Assembly: GCA_035771165.1 (NCBI GenBank)
Contig: JAWNZC010000349.1
Coordinates: 930,001 to 994,000 of the forward strand
Reading direction: 5' to 3'
Origin: Paragorgia papillata
Lineage: Eukaryota; Cnidaria; Anthozoa; Scleralcyonacea; Coralliidae
Length of the DNA stretch: 64,000 bases
Shown: positions 11,493 through 22,914 of the stretch, in pieces
Layout: each line of letters begins with the position of its first letter
Position numbering within the stretch: position 1 is the stretch's first letter
Notes under the pieces: model-generated
What the model was told of the DNA's origin: nothing
Seen by the model: only the letters and a program-made list of their open reading frames with translations
Database searches by the model: none
Position numbers and translations under genes: made by a program

Positions 11493-11753
11493 ACATATAC
11501 CGTCGGCTCTAGATCTTACGGCTATATGGAAACCAGGCTTTACTTTCGTCCCAGCCGGCGGGCGCAGAAAACTTGTTTAACTAAACGTATAACTCCTTCC
11601 GATGCGCGATCGCTTTTGTTCAGTATTAGTCACACAACTAGTCCGACATTTAATAGAGCATCAAAACGTTCTTGGCGTGTTTCGTAATCGAAGCGAAGAC
11701 AATTAATTAGTCTTCGTGAAGGCAGACGCTTTCGCCTTTCGCAGGTTAGCTTA

Positions 11754-12306
11754 GGGGGCGATTACATGGACCGGGCTGGCCCGGTTAACCGAGCGCTAGC
11801 CCGGTTAACCGGGATGAGTTTACGAAACGATTACACGGAGCGGGCTAGCCCGGTATAAAGCCGAGATGATTTCAGGCCGAAATTCGCAATTATCAAGTAA
11901 ATAAGGGCATATATAGTTACGTTAGTTTTACTTCAGTTTTACACTAATTAATCTATTATTTATTTTGTAAGCCCATCGTTAATAAAAAGATTGTTAGTCT
12001 TAGCTTAGCTAACCCAAGAAAGCGTCTTCACGAAGACTAATTAATTTATTAAATCTTCGCTTTGATCACGAAACACACAAACAACGTTGATGTTCTATTT
12101 CAGATCCTTTCAGCACTATTTATTCACACAGTCAAGCAAACGAACGCGTATCGAAGCGAGTTCAACAGTTTTTCAGCCCGGTTTGCCGGGATGAAAACGA
12201 TTATAGCCGGCTAGCCCGCTTGCCATCTAATCGTAAATGTTAAAACAACATGCGTTTTATATATAAGGCGGGCTAGCCCGGTTAACCGGTCCATGTAATC
12301 GCCCCC
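11754..12306. mobile_element. TIR element rich in GGTTAACCGGGCTAGC modules
   Basis: The ends GGGGGCGATTACATGG and CCATGTAATCGCCCCC are flanked by TA on both sides. Palindrome-like modules (CCCGGTTAACCGGG, GCTAGCCCG) recur near both ends. A diverged relative may lie at 53070-53450. No coding capacity. Confidence 0.8.
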
Positions 12307-12500
12307 TAAGACAATATATAACACTATTTTTAATATTAACGGATACTTAAAAAAATGCATAGACATAAATAACAGTGTAAAACTGCAGTAAAAATAACGT
12401 AACTTTGCCCAAATGATCGAAACAACATTTACTTGATAGTTGCGAATTTCGGGTTGAAATCATCCACGTCAGCTCAAAACACATCGCCAGCTTACCGAAT

Positions 12501-12626
12501 GACCGGGCCAGCACGACCGGCCCAGCACGACCGGGCCAGCACGACCGGGCCAGCACAACCGGGCCAGCACGACCGGGCCAGCACGACCGGGCCAGCACGA
12601 CCGGGCCAGCACGACCAGGCCAGCAC
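12501..12626 (+). repeat. 14-bp minisatellite (GACCGGGCCAGCAC)
   Basis: Nine tandem copies with few substitutions. The strongest GC spike in this part of the window. Confidence 0.95.
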
Positions 12627-12689
12627 GGTCTGGCCATGTAACTTTCCAGCCCATTCTCTTCCTCAAATTGATTGTATATACTAATTGTG

Positions 12690-12905
12690 ATCAAGCTCTG
12701 AAATTAAGTGTGGGAGTCAATTTCAACGAATTAAAGAACTAAAATTTCTAACCCCCCAACCCCAACCCCAACCCCCATCACCCCGGTAGCCCTAAGCCTA
12801 ATCACAACCCTCCGGAAAAAAGTCGCGCCTCTCACACCCCGACCACCTACTGGGCTTTTCCTTATACGCTTTTTAGTTTAACATCCCGCATGTGGGGGTC
12901 AATTG
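12690..12905. repeat. C-rich dispersed repeat, copy 1
   Basis: It contains CCCCAACCCCAACCCC, ACAACCCTCCGG and a closing GCTTTTTAGTTTAAC with CATGTGGG. The same modules in the same order appear at 17045-17240, so this is a dispersed family and not a simple C-rich tract. Confidence 0.65.
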
Positions 12906-13418
12906 CAACATCAACTCTGTCCCACACTCAATTTGAGAGCTTGATTACAGAAGAGACAAAAAGCGCATGGGCACCCATGTGGCGGACTCGAAAGACGCGC
13001 GGGGGACTGTGGCACACTCGGTCGTGGTGTGTGAAGGAAACCGTATCAAGTGTCAAAGTCCGTTTTTCTAGCTCTCTGATTGGGCGAGCGGTCCTCGCGT
13101 GGCGGTCCGAAAATCGTGATGTTTCCCGCATAACCCATAGGGAAAAATATCAAAACCGGAAGCAGATGGTCAGGTTCAGTTTATCTTTGTTTTTTCCAGT
13201 TTTCTATCATTAAAAACAATGTCTGAAGGTTTTACTCAACATTAGCCTCCTTCGCAGACGTTAGCGCGCGGTCCCTGCCCACTATTAACGTCTGCTCACA
13301 TTGGCACAAAATTCCTTTCCCTTCAATTAACTAATCGCAATGACTCCCCGAAAAGGGAGGGATCGACCTTTGACCTTCTGTTGCCAAACCTCAAATGAGT
13401 GAAGATTTGCAATCAACC
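12906..13418. other. Intergenic, no gene seen
   Basis: A moderately GC-rich segment followed by AT-rich sequence. The open frame on the plus strand (12890-13213) has no recognisable similarity and is crossed by an equally open minus frame. Nothing supportable. Confidence 0.45.
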
Positions 13419-13838
13419 GTTAGGCGTGATCGTTTTTCCGCGTTTGTTTACGTTTGAAACGTTCACGTTGGGCGGAACTTGTATTAAAGTGTATTTTGCT
13501 TATTTCACAATCGGCAGTAAACTTTTCGACGCCAGAACAAACATCGACAGTCGCGGCTTGCTCTATCCTCACGTGACCTCACCGTGATCGGCTGCCGATA
13601 AACTCCATCCTTTCCCATAAAAATCAAATGATTTCGGCTTCGTCGTTTGTAAATGTACGTGTAAAATACACTCGAAAACATGCTCTCACGTTTGTCAAAC
13701 ATGTGGGCGGGACTTGTCAAACGGTTGTCCATTCACGGTTCAAATCAGTTGGTTTACAGCTTTCAAATAACGAACAAGTTCCGCCCAACGTGAACGTTTC
13801 AAACGTAAACAAACGCGGAAAAATGATCACGCCTAGTG
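13419..13838. repeat. Inverted repeat just upstream of the MPV17L2-like gene
   Basis: TAGGCGTGATCGTTTTTCCG through GTTCACGTTGGGCGGAACTTG (13421 to about 13484) is repeated in inverted form from about 13768 to 13838. Arms are about 70 bp with few mismatches. Probably a small DNA element. It ends about 100 bp before the start codon and may overlap the promoter. Confidence 0.78.
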
Positions 13839-13916
13839 ACCAATTTTCGCACATTCTTATAACTAGCGGTAGGTGACTGTGGGCTCAACGAAGAAGATTG
13901 TACAGTACCTCAAAAC

Positions 13917-13945
13917 ATGCTGGCTGGCATATGAATGGTATTTAA
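13917..13945 (+). promoter_or_regulatory. Upstream mini-ORFs abutting the MPV17L2 start
   Basis: ATG at 13917 reads five codons to TGA at 13932-13934, directly before the main ATG at 13935. ATG at 13931 reads four codons to TAA at 13943-13945 and overlaps the start in another frame. Such uORFs can lower or condition translation; relevance here depends on where transcription starts. Confidence 0.5.
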
Positions 13946-16900
13946 GAATTTCTTTTCCCGTTATCTGCTCCTGACAAACTCAGTTACATTTTCTGGGTTG
14001 TTTGGTCTTGGGGACTTCATTGAGCAACAGCTACAGCGATATAAGCAAAAGAAAAAATGCCAGAAGATCAAACCTTACGATTTTTCACGGACAGTCCGCA
14101 TGGCCACAGTGGGAGCTGTGATGAGTCCTGCCATACACTTTTGGTACGTGGCACTTGACAGAGTTATAATCGGTAAAATCCATTCTATGGTATTTAGGAA
14201 AGTTCTCGCTGACGAAATCATCATGTCGCCGATTTGTGCAATTGCTTTTATTGGCGGTAAGAGACAAAGTATTATATTTATTATAATTATAATATTGCGC
14301 AATATACTTTATTTCCCAATGTAAATTAAAACGACCCGCCCCCAAAAAATAGAGCCCTCGGAAAATAACAAGTTTAAATAAAGGTAAAACGGTCAACTTT
14401 CTATTTTTCAACAAGATGCGAAAGTAATGTATTTTGTTTCAAAATTATTACATGATTTGGTTAAATTTAGCCAAGCAGCAAATACAGTGGCATGGGTTTT
14501 TACCCCTATTGCTTCCACACAATATCGACCAACTCTATTTTATGATCAATTTATTAACCAATGTCTCACCAATTTACTGACAAATCAGGTTTTTCTCTAC
14601 AGAATCAGTTTTCAAACAGATTTGTTGTCTGTGGGTCTGTTGGGTTTAATTGTTGGATCTGTTGGGTTTGTTAATTGGATCTATTGGGTCTGTTGGGTTT
14701 GTTGGGTCTGTTGGGTCTGTTGGATCTGTTGGGTGTGTTGGATGTGTTGGGTTTGTTGCATCTGTTGGGTTTGTTGCATCTGTTGGGTTTGTTGCATCTG
14801 TTGGGTTTGTTGGATCTGTTGGGTCTGTTGGGTTTGTTAATTGGATCTATTGGGTCTGTTGGATCTGTTGGGTCTGTTGGGTTTGTTGGGTCTGTTGGGT
14901 TTGTTGGATCTGTTCATTCTGTTGGGTTTGTTGGATCTGTTGGGTCTGTTGGATCTGTTGGGTTTTTGTTGGGTACGTCTGTTGGGTTTGTTGGATCTGT
15001 TGGGTTTGTCGGATCTGTTGGGTCTGTTGGGTTTGTTGGATCTGTTGGGTTTGTTGGATCTGTTGGGTCTGTTGGGTCTATTGGGTTTGTTGGATCTGTT
15101 GGGTCTGTTGGATCTGTTGGGTTTTTGTTGGGTACGTCTGTTGGGTTTGTTGGATCTGTTGGGTTTGTCGGATCTGTTGGGTCTGTTGGGTTTGTTGGAT
15201 CTGTTGGGTTTGTTGGATCTGTTGGGTCTGTTGGGTTTGTTGGGTCTGTTGGGTTTGTTGGGTTTGTTGGGTCTGTTGGGTTTGTTGGGTTTGTTGGATC
15301 TGTTGGGTTTGTTGGGTTTGTTGGGTCTGTTGGGTTTGTTGGATCTGTTGGGTTTGTTGGTCTGTTGGGTTTGTTGGGTCTGTTGGATCTGTTGGGTTTC
15401 TTGGATCTGTTGGGTTTGTTGGATCTGTTGGGTTTGTTGGATCTGTTCATTCTGTTTGGTCTGTTGGGTTTGTTGGGTTTGTTGGATCTCTTGAGTCTGT
15501 TCAGTGACCTCGATGTAAGTTAAAATGTGATTATAACTGGAATGCTAGCACGTAAACAATAAGGTGAGGCAAAAAGTTCCAGGCCCCTAAGCGGTTTGCA
15601 GGTAGGTTTATTTAGTATGTTTTTTACATGGCTGCCCATCTTGAGTGAACTGTGAAGGCTCGAAAAAAGGTTTGAAAAAATGATTTAATATCAAATTATT
15701 TTGTCAGACTAAATGTGCATTTAATGGTTTCCCATTGTTGTACAGTGCTGTTGTTGTTTTATTTACTGTATAGCAGTCCAAAACTATACAGTAAATTAAG
15801 CTAGGGATGAAAATAGGCTGAGAAAACAGATGTCCTTTTGCTCAGCAGGGATGAAAACAGCCAGCTGAAAAGGTGAGAACAAGAGTGAGAAAGCTATTCT
15901 TGTATGAGTTTGAAGACATATTGATACTTCATATTTCATAATATACATATAATGTCATTTTCTTCTTTCTGCTCCAAAGTTTGCGTTGATTTTTTGTATC
16001 CTCTTCAGAGTACAGTGGAGCCTCGCTATAACACGGTGGTTGGGGACCTTAGTGGTGACCACGTTAATAATAGATGAAGCGCGTTATTGCTCAAGACCGG
16101 TGGCCGGGTAAAAAAACATTTTGTGGGAGACTGAAACCCACCTGCAAAGTGCGCAGGGGCTTTAATAGGACTTTGCCTCACTTTTTGCCTGATGAATGAC
16201 TGGATGTTAGTGTTCCAGTGTCCTGAGTCTGTTTGGTTTGTTGGATCTGTTGTGTTTGTTGGATCTGTTGGGTTTGTTGGGTCTGGGTCTGTTGGGTTTG
16301 TTGGATCTGTTGTGTTTGTTGGGTCTGTTGGCCGGCCGGTGCCGGAACAGATCCAACAGATATCTGTTGGGTTTGTTGGGTCTGTCTACATCTGGTGATG
16401 TAAAGTTGTCTTGACTAATTCTCATCCATCTCAAATCTGATCAGTAACCATGGTGATCCCAAACTTTTTTTACATGCTTCAGAATAACTCTCCTCTAGAA
16501 AACCAGCATATACCCTCTCATCTAGAATTGATGATTATCATTACCGTATTTTCTGGGCGATAACCCGCGGGTTATCTCTTAATTTTGCAAGGAAACATAA
16601 TTAGTGCGGGTAATAGGGTGGTGCGGGTAATCTGTTGAATTCTTAAGACGACGCCATTCAGCCATTTTGAATAATGCGGTATATTCATTAGCGTATCGCA
16701 GGTGCGGGCTACGGCCCCAGTTATTTCATTTTCGGAACGCGCTCGGGTTTCCCTCAGCCCCGTAGCCTGCGCCTGCGATACGCTAATGATATATACCGCA
16801 TTATTCAAAATGGCCGAATGTAAATGAAGGAACGCCGAACAAAGAAGAAATACAAGTCAGTCTGGTGTGCTCCCTTGCCCAAACCTATTATTAGCAGCTG

Positions 16901-19900
16901 CGGGTTATCCGATGGTGCGGGTAATACGCTGATTTATTTTTCCAAAAGTGACATTTTTGTTGCTGTGTGGGTTATATGCCGTGCGGGTTATCGCCCAGAA
17001 AATACGGTAATTGTCAAATGGCCTAAAATTAACAATAATCATGAATTTTAAAGAATTAATTCCCAACCCCCAAACCTAAATCTGACCCTAAACCTAGCCA
17101 CAACTCTCCGGTGGTCCTTAACCTAACTACAACCCTCCCTGACCTCTCAAACCCCAACCACAACACCCAACATATACCCAACAAATCCAAAATCCAACAG
17201 ACCCAATGCTTTTTAGTTTAACGTATCACATGTGGGAGAGAGAATTTTGGAGGATATGTTGTGATATCATGTTGATATTCAGTTGTGTCTGTTGGACAAC
17301 TGTGGTTGGACCCAATGAAAACCCCAACAGAATTAGCTGACTCCTAAATTGTGACTCATATGGGAAAATTGATGAAAACAATCCATAATCCAACAAATAA
17401 AAAAAGTCTGGCCTAATTAGCATACATGCTCTGAACCTGGTAATATATTGTAGGTATAGCTCAGTTTTTACCTGTCAGGAATTTTCCTTGAAGTGATATT
17501 GCCATTACTAAGATGACAATAAGTTGATCTGACATCACTGACCATGGATAGAGTTGTGCTAAGTTTGTCTTGTACAGTATATTGAGTGTTTTGGTGGGAA
17601 GGTAGTGGATTGGTGCTCCATGTTTTCTGCCAATTTTTGATAAAATATAAACTAAGCTTAATACATTTTTTTAGAAAACATCTCCTGAAATTACCATTCT
17701 ATTACTTTGTAATATTACGGTTGCCATGTGTTTTGGGAAATGAAAATGCAAATTAAATTTGGAGAGTAGGGAATGGGGTGTGTTTCTTAGGAAAATTAAT
17801 ATTTTGACAGAAAAGATTTTTTATTTAAGTTTTTTAAGGCTTGGTTACACATGCAATTTTTTATGTGATAAATATTGCCAACTTTTGATTTAGAATCATG
17901 TTAACCCTTTCACCACCAGACCTTTTTCCCTTTTCCCAGACAATTGTTTGGTTGTCTGGTGTTAGCCAGACTAAATGGCCACCATGCATGGTGGTGAAAG
18001 GGTTAAGTAGAAAAACAGTTTACAATACCCCCTCTTGAAAAATTACAGGTTTTTTTAATATCCTATTTTTATTCTAATATAGAATTTTATATGATGTGTA
18101 CATTGTAGGCATGGCAAAATTAGAGGACCATCACTTTGAGGAATCTTGGAATGAAGTCAAGATGAAGTTCTGGCCCATTTATAAGGTGCAATTAACTACT
18201 GCATGGATCGTTTTCACACAGCGAGTTTTGCGCCTTTAACGATTTTAAAATCTTCCATGGGAATTTTGACCGCGAATCACTGAATCTACAGTACATGTAC
18301 ATTACGTTCTTGCACAAAACCGCGTTTTTCTGTGTGTTTGCCCAGTTATCCTTTTCAGTGTTCTGGCAACTGGGGTCTCAAAATCAATGTTCTGTGGTAG
18401 TAAAATACCATTATCCCCATACTGCATATATACACGTAATAATTATACCTATACATTAACAGAAGTGAATCCAAAAGAAATTAATGTGTATATTGGTGTT
18501 GTAAATCGGATACAAATTCGTTCTGATTTACATATTAAACTTTCTGATTGATTTTCTCAGCTTAAACAGCTTATATCTTAAAGATTCATTGCATGCTGAT
18601 AAACCTAAACAATTAGATATGTGAATTCGATAAGTCATATCCAATATTCGCGGCCGAATTGTATGATATGGTTTACAACAAATATAAAGATATTTCTGAC
18701 TGTTCTAGCCGGGAATCCCAATAGCTCAGTTGTTAGCACTGGTACGTACAGTATAAGCCAGAGAGCTTGGGTTCGATTCCCGGTTGGGGCAGTCAGATAA
18801 CTTTACTCTACAGCAGTAATTCGACCTCATTTGAACTTAAGGAGATAGGTTTTAACACTTTGATGCCTGGACCTCTCCCTGCACTGAATAAAATCGTCTG
18901 GCTTTAGCCAGAATAAACCTTAAAGACTCATTGTCAAGCTTCAAAGTCTTCTTCATGGTTTACAACGCTCATCGTTCTATAAATGCCCCAATGCATACAG
19001 TTTGGCCCTCATTACTACAAAATGTGCATACAGTACTTATTGCAAGATAGAATTGTTAAAGTGCCTATGAAACGAAAATTAAGTTTGTCTTACTTGAAAG
19101 AACACTTAAAATGACATTATAACATATTTTGTAGATTTTCGTTTCCTTGCTTCGTTTTTGAGATGTTTCAGTTTGTTTGATATCCAAATTTGACTTATAA
19201 GATAACTTTACGTCATGAGTTTGCATAATGAGTTATCGCAAAGTGTTCTATATCTTTGTTATTATCGAACAAAAGCACCTGGCGAATTAGGAACCATGTG
19301 CGAGTGTTTCTCCTACAACAGAGTCTGTAAATTTTAAGTGTTTTTCTTTGACAATAACAAAGATATATAATGTTTTGCGACAAGTCATTATGCAAAGGTG
19401 ACGTAAAGTTATCTTATAAGTTAAATTTGCATATTAAACAAACTGAAATATCTCAAAAACGAAGCAAGGAAACCAAAAACTGCAAAACATGTCACTATAA
19501 TTTTAAGTGTTCTTTTAAATAAGACAAACTTAATTTTCGTTTCATATAGGCACTTTAATGCATCACAGGCTTCTCACCAAATAATTTGTGACATTCAACT
19601 ACTTTTTTTTCATTATAGATGGATTTGACTTTCTGGCCTGCAGCACAAGCTCTTAATTTCTACATTGTTCCACCTCAATATCGTGTTCTTTATGTCAGTT
19701 TTATTACTCTTATTTGGAACATATTTCTATCTTACATTAAGCATGACGTAAGTTATTTTATTTTAATTGTGTGTAGGCAGTTGTTACGTCGAACACTTTG
19801 GGAAACTTACAGGAGGTTTTTGTAGTTCTGTTAACCGGGAAAATTCAAAATTTTTAAAGTATGATTTCACACCTTCCATAGATCAGCCATGAGGTCTGCT

Positions 19901-22202
19901 TAAAAAGTGGGTCATCACCTACCTATACTAAGAAAGCTTCTGATTGGTTTAGATAACCTACTGTAACCCAACACCTTCCCCTAACCCTAATCAGTAAGGA
20001 GCATGGAAACGAATTGATAATCGACAATGTGATTGCTTACTTATATATAGCCAATCATAAAACTCGTTTATATTAGGTAGGTCTTTACTGTAAAAAGTTT
20101 AACATCATGTCAGCCATAAAATTACTGCATGATTGACAACAATAAAATCTGGGTTAATAAAGACGTTCTGGCTAATAAACTAGCTAAGAAAGGCAAAATG
20201 ATAGCTCGGGCCCTGGATCGGTACCAACCTTTACTATAAGATGGTTTCTGATTGATTTAGGTTACCTAATTCAATAAAAACCGTAACCTACGAGCATGGA
20301 AGTAATAAACAATGTGATTGGTTACTTCTAGTCAATCAGAAAACCCGTTGATATTAGCTAGATCTTTATCGAAAACAATGCACATAAGCAAACGTTAGGG
20401 CTTTTATTTAAAAAAAAAATAATTTTTTACTGTACCGGTGAGTAAGAGATAAATACCGAGAACGGAGGTATTCACTCATAAATCCAGAGGGCCGTAGTAT
20501 CTGACTTAGTTCATGCATAGTCAATACTGTAGAGATACAGTATGGTCTGGAAACTCGGCAAACTTCAAAGCGCCTATAATGAGCTGTGATTTTATGTTGA
20601 ACCGTACCTTACACCGTGCACATCCTTTGTTTTCGGTTTATTAATATTTAAATACGGTCGAGTGATTGAACTGAAACGTTGGTATTGGATAATGCGTTCA
20701 TTATACTAAAATACATTGGGTTCAGTGACTGTGCATGCAAAAAATGCATAAAGGCAAACAAAAAGATAGAACAAAGAATTTAGCTGAGTTTCCAGACCAT
20801 ATTTTGAATGACTACATATGGTTCATACTCGTGGACTAATTTTAATTACTTAATATTAGCAATGCAAAGGGTTTATATGGCGATTTTGGAGGGATTTATG
20901 TGTATAAATACCTGATCAATAGTTAATGAGGGATTTTAATATACAGATAAATCCTTCCAACCCTCTATACAAATCCCTTGCATTTCTAATGAAGGATCTA
21001 TGAGAGATTAATTTATTATTGAGTCGGTTTTCTTTGTTCTTTCGAGGGCTTTATATCGCTTCAAAAACTCATTAATAATTAATGAGGAAAACACAAAAGA
21101 AATCAGTACCATGTCCGTGGTTTTATACCTGATAAAACTTCTTGACGTCAGAAAGAATACTAATGAACATACAATTTTATATAAAGAATACTAATGAACA
21201 TACAATTTTATATAAAGAATACTAATGAACATAACATCGTTTTTTAAGCCATTCAAAACACTCGCATCACGTGTTTTATCAGATCTAAAGCACTCGGGCT
21301 GCGCCCTCGTGGTTTTAAATGTGATAAAACACTCCTGCTCGTGTTTTAAATATTATATAGCATACATCCCTCGTTCTCGGGATTTATCTATTACTAAGAC
21401 CTCATGCTTTAATACTGACAATCCATTGAATATTTTGATGTTGTTTGGGCCAACATAATCATTAGGTAGTCATATTTCGGTTAAATTACCTCTTGGAAGG
21501 GGATAGTCCTGTATATTGTGATCTTGAAGAATTCGACACGCGGTCACCAATTTTAATGCGAACAAGACGTCTGCGTAGGCACTCGGGCTAGAGGAATTTC
21601 TTTAGACAACTATTCAGATTGTCTTCCATTTTTTATGCGCAAAGACAAAGCAAAAACAAAACAAAGACAGTTGCCTTATAAATCTTGAAATTTAGCTGAG
21701 CATAACAATTTCCAATTAAGATGTCGATCGACGTACATGCCGATTTGCGACGCAGAAAAAATAGAAATAAACAAAACTAACTATAAAAAATATTAAAGTT
21801 TGCTTACCGTGTGGCTAATGTTGTTATGAAGTCGTTCTATTGTGCATTCATCCTCTCATTCTTCCTCTCATTCTTCAAATCCGAAGTGCTGAAATTTCGA
21901 CCAACACAGATGCACATTTTTGATCCCAAAACGGGTTGGTCGAAATTTCAGTACTTCGGATTTGAAGAATGAGAGGATGAATGCACAATAGAACGACTTC
22001 ATAACAACATTAACTACACTTTAATATTTTTTTAGTTAGTTTTGTTTATTACTATAATTTATTATTGCGTGTTCGTACTATTTGTCTGGGCTCCCTGTGT
22101 TGTAATTAGACTTTAAAAGCGTTTTTCTTTCTTTTATAGACTAAAGAAGGCGAAAACAATATAAATGTGAAAGAAGCGGAAGCTTATGTCGCCAAATGTT
22201 AA
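13935..22202 (+). CDS. MPV17L2: MPV17L2-like inner-mitochondrial-membrane protein (4 exons)
   Basis: Mpv17/PMP22 family; in mammals MPV17L2 is a mitochondrial inner-membrane protein that supports mitochondrial ribosome assembly. Exons: 13935-14256, 18109-18185, 19619-19747, 22140-22202. All introns are GT/AG and the phases join, giving 196 aa, close to the usual ~200. Visible signatures are YLLLTNSVTFSGLFGLGD (residues 10-27), SPAIHFWYVALDR (64-76), FWPIYKMDLTFWPAAQALNF across the exon 2/3 junction (128-147) and VPPQYRVLYV followed by LSYIKHD (149-176). The C-terminus is a short polar tail. The ATG at 13935 is preceded directly by a 5-codon uORF (13917-13934) whose stop abuts it, and another tiny ORF (13931-13945) overlaps it. 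MPV17L2 is preferred over MPV17 because of the overall pattern; orthology needs a tree. Confidence 0.93.
14640..15502 (+). repeat. G/T-rich array with 9-bp period (TGTTGGGTY) in intron 1
   Basis: About 95 units of TGTTGGGTT, TGTTGGGTC or TGTTGGATC in patterned order. A ~135-bp higher-order unit with GGTTTTTGTTGGGTACGTCTG is duplicated (about 14958 and 15120). No stop codons occur in the three plus frames, hence long false ORFs. The non-template strand is G-rich with GGG runs every 9 or 18 bp. Confidence 0.95.
16013..16100 (+). mobile_element. Possible end of a Tigger/pogo-like DNA element
   Basis: CAGTGGAGCCTCGCTATAAC preceded by TA resembles the CAGTYGAACCTCKTTATAA ends of Tc1/mariner-pogo elements. 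A similar end occurs at 36751. No partner end found. Confidence 0.45.
16222..16387 (+). repeat. Second block of the TGTTGGGTY array
   Basis: The same 9-bp units as at 14640-15502, separated by about 720 bp. It is interrupted at 16330-16360 by GGCCGGCCGGTGCCGG and a short inverted stretch (AACAGATCC, then GATATCTGTTGGG). Confidence 0.9.
16544..17007. mobile_element. TA-flanked TIR element with nested palindrome
   Basis: The ends CCGTATTTTCTGGGCGATAA and TTATCGCCCAGAAAATACGG are perfect inverted copies flanked by TA, as in Tc1/mariner-type insertions. GCGGGTTATC or GCGGGTAAT motifs recur inside. At about 16660-16815 an inner palindrome (CATTTTGAATAATGCGGTAT and its complement, arms ~65 bp) looks like a separate insertion. 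Confidence 0.88.
17045..17240. repeat. C-rich dispersed repeat, copy 2
   Basis: CCCAACCCCCAAACC, ACCCTAAACCTAGCC, CAACTCTCCGG, ACAACCCTCC and then GCTTTTTAGTTTAAC with CATGTGGG follow the order seen at 12690-12905. The 17160-17210 part has ACCCAACAA...CCAACAGACCCAA, the complement of the G/T array units. Confidence 0.65.
18714..18796 (+). repeat. tRNA-derived sequence (SINE head or tRNA pseudogene)
   Basis: ATAGCTCAGTTGTTAGCACTGG resembles an A box/D arm and GGGTTCGATTCCC is a clear B box/T arm. The acceptor halves ATCCCAA and TTGGGGC pair with one A/C mismatch. The D stem and anticodon stem are poor, so a working tRNA is unlikely. It lies within intron 2 of the MPV17L2-like gene. Confidence 0.6.
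19060..19554. mobile_element. TTAA-flanked foldback element, AGTGCCTATGAAACG ends
   Basis: Nearly the whole element is an inverted repeat: AGTGCCTATGAAACGAAAAT and its complement at the ends, AAGATAACTTTACGTCA midway, and a loop near 19300. TTAA lies on both sides (19056-19059, 19555-19558). TTAA targets are used by Kolobok and piggyBac families; AGTG ends fit Kolobok better (inference). Confidence 0.85.
20543..20799. mobile_element. TA-flanked TIR element, TGGTCTGGAAACTC family
   Basis: The ends TGGTCTGGAAACTCGGC and GCTGAGTTTCCAGACCA are flanked by TA on both sides. Same family as 3496-3734. Confidence 0.8.
21062..21365 (+). repeat. Dispersed repeat family A (CTCATTAATAATTMATGAGG)
   Basis: CTCATTAATAATTAATGAGG, AACACAAAAGAAATCAGTACC and TGTCCGTGGTTTTATA occur here, with a 31-bp unit (GAATACTAATGAACATACA...) repeated 2.6 times at 21152-21230 and a closing CACTCCTGCTCGTGTTTTAA near 21330. 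Other copies: 41932-42110, 42118-42310, 51099-51230. Confidence 0.75.
21767..22050. repeat. Near-perfect intronic hairpin (~115-bp arms)
   Basis: ATAAACAAAACTAACTATAA and GTCGTTCTATTGTGCATTCA on the left are matched in inverted form on the right up to about 22050. The loop is about 40 bp, and one arm has an extra TTCCTCTCATTC. It lies 90 bp before the last MPV17L2 exon, so the transcript can form a long hairpin there. Confidence 0.88.
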
Positions 22203-22914
22203 TCTAGCTGAATAGCATCCAACTTAGCTTCATTTCCAGAACTTCCCTGGTTTAAAAAGATTTAAATTCGATCTTAATTCTAGAAAATAGTTCATATATA
22301 TAAATAGAAAATATTCTTGCGACATACATGCAATTCCAGATTACAGAACGGTTTTAGCTCGATGGAATCTGGAATTCTGTTTTAAACCAATTACAAATGG
22401 CATTAATAATTGTAAAAATTAGAATGTTCATTTCAAATTTGATTAATTTAAAAACTACAATGTACACCAACAAAATTGGACCAGTGAGAACGCAATCGGA
22501 TTGGGACTGGGTTAGGACTGGAATTGGACTAGATCTGAGTTCATCTAATAATGGAGGTGGAGTGAAAAACGACTCCGGTTGAACTCGATCAACGTGTGAA
22601 TGTAATCTGACTGACTTTGGACCGGAAATGTGCTGCCTTCCATAGTGAGGTAGTTATATCCGCTGTACACGTGGTAAGCAATGCACACCGGTTATGACCA
22701 GCAAAACTAAAAAAAAGTCATCGCCTAGAATAAGTCCAGAGCCAATCCGATGCAGTCTACATGTAGCGTGAACGCAAGTGGCAAGTCTTATATATCAGTC
22801 GAACCGAGACGCAGGCGCGACATTTCTTCCACAGACTTAACAAATATAATGCACCTTATCTAACTCACTTAACACTTTTGTTGTTTGTAACGTATTTGTA
22901 ACTTGTCTTTTTCA

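Noticed and set aside
12347..12694. Minus ORF with WPGRAGPVVLARSC repeats
   Set aside because: Translation of the 14-bp GACCGGGCCAGCAC minisatellite.
14650..15507. Long overlapping plus-strand ORFs and a minus frame (NPTDPT repeats)
   Set aside because: They are translations of the 9-bp G/T array; a stop-free 9-bp unit opens several frames at once. The block is between exons of the MPV17L2-like gene.
18714..18796. Functional tRNA gene
   Set aside because: A and B boxes are visible but D and anticodon stems do not pair well and the acceptor has a mismatch; SINE or pseudogene is likelier.
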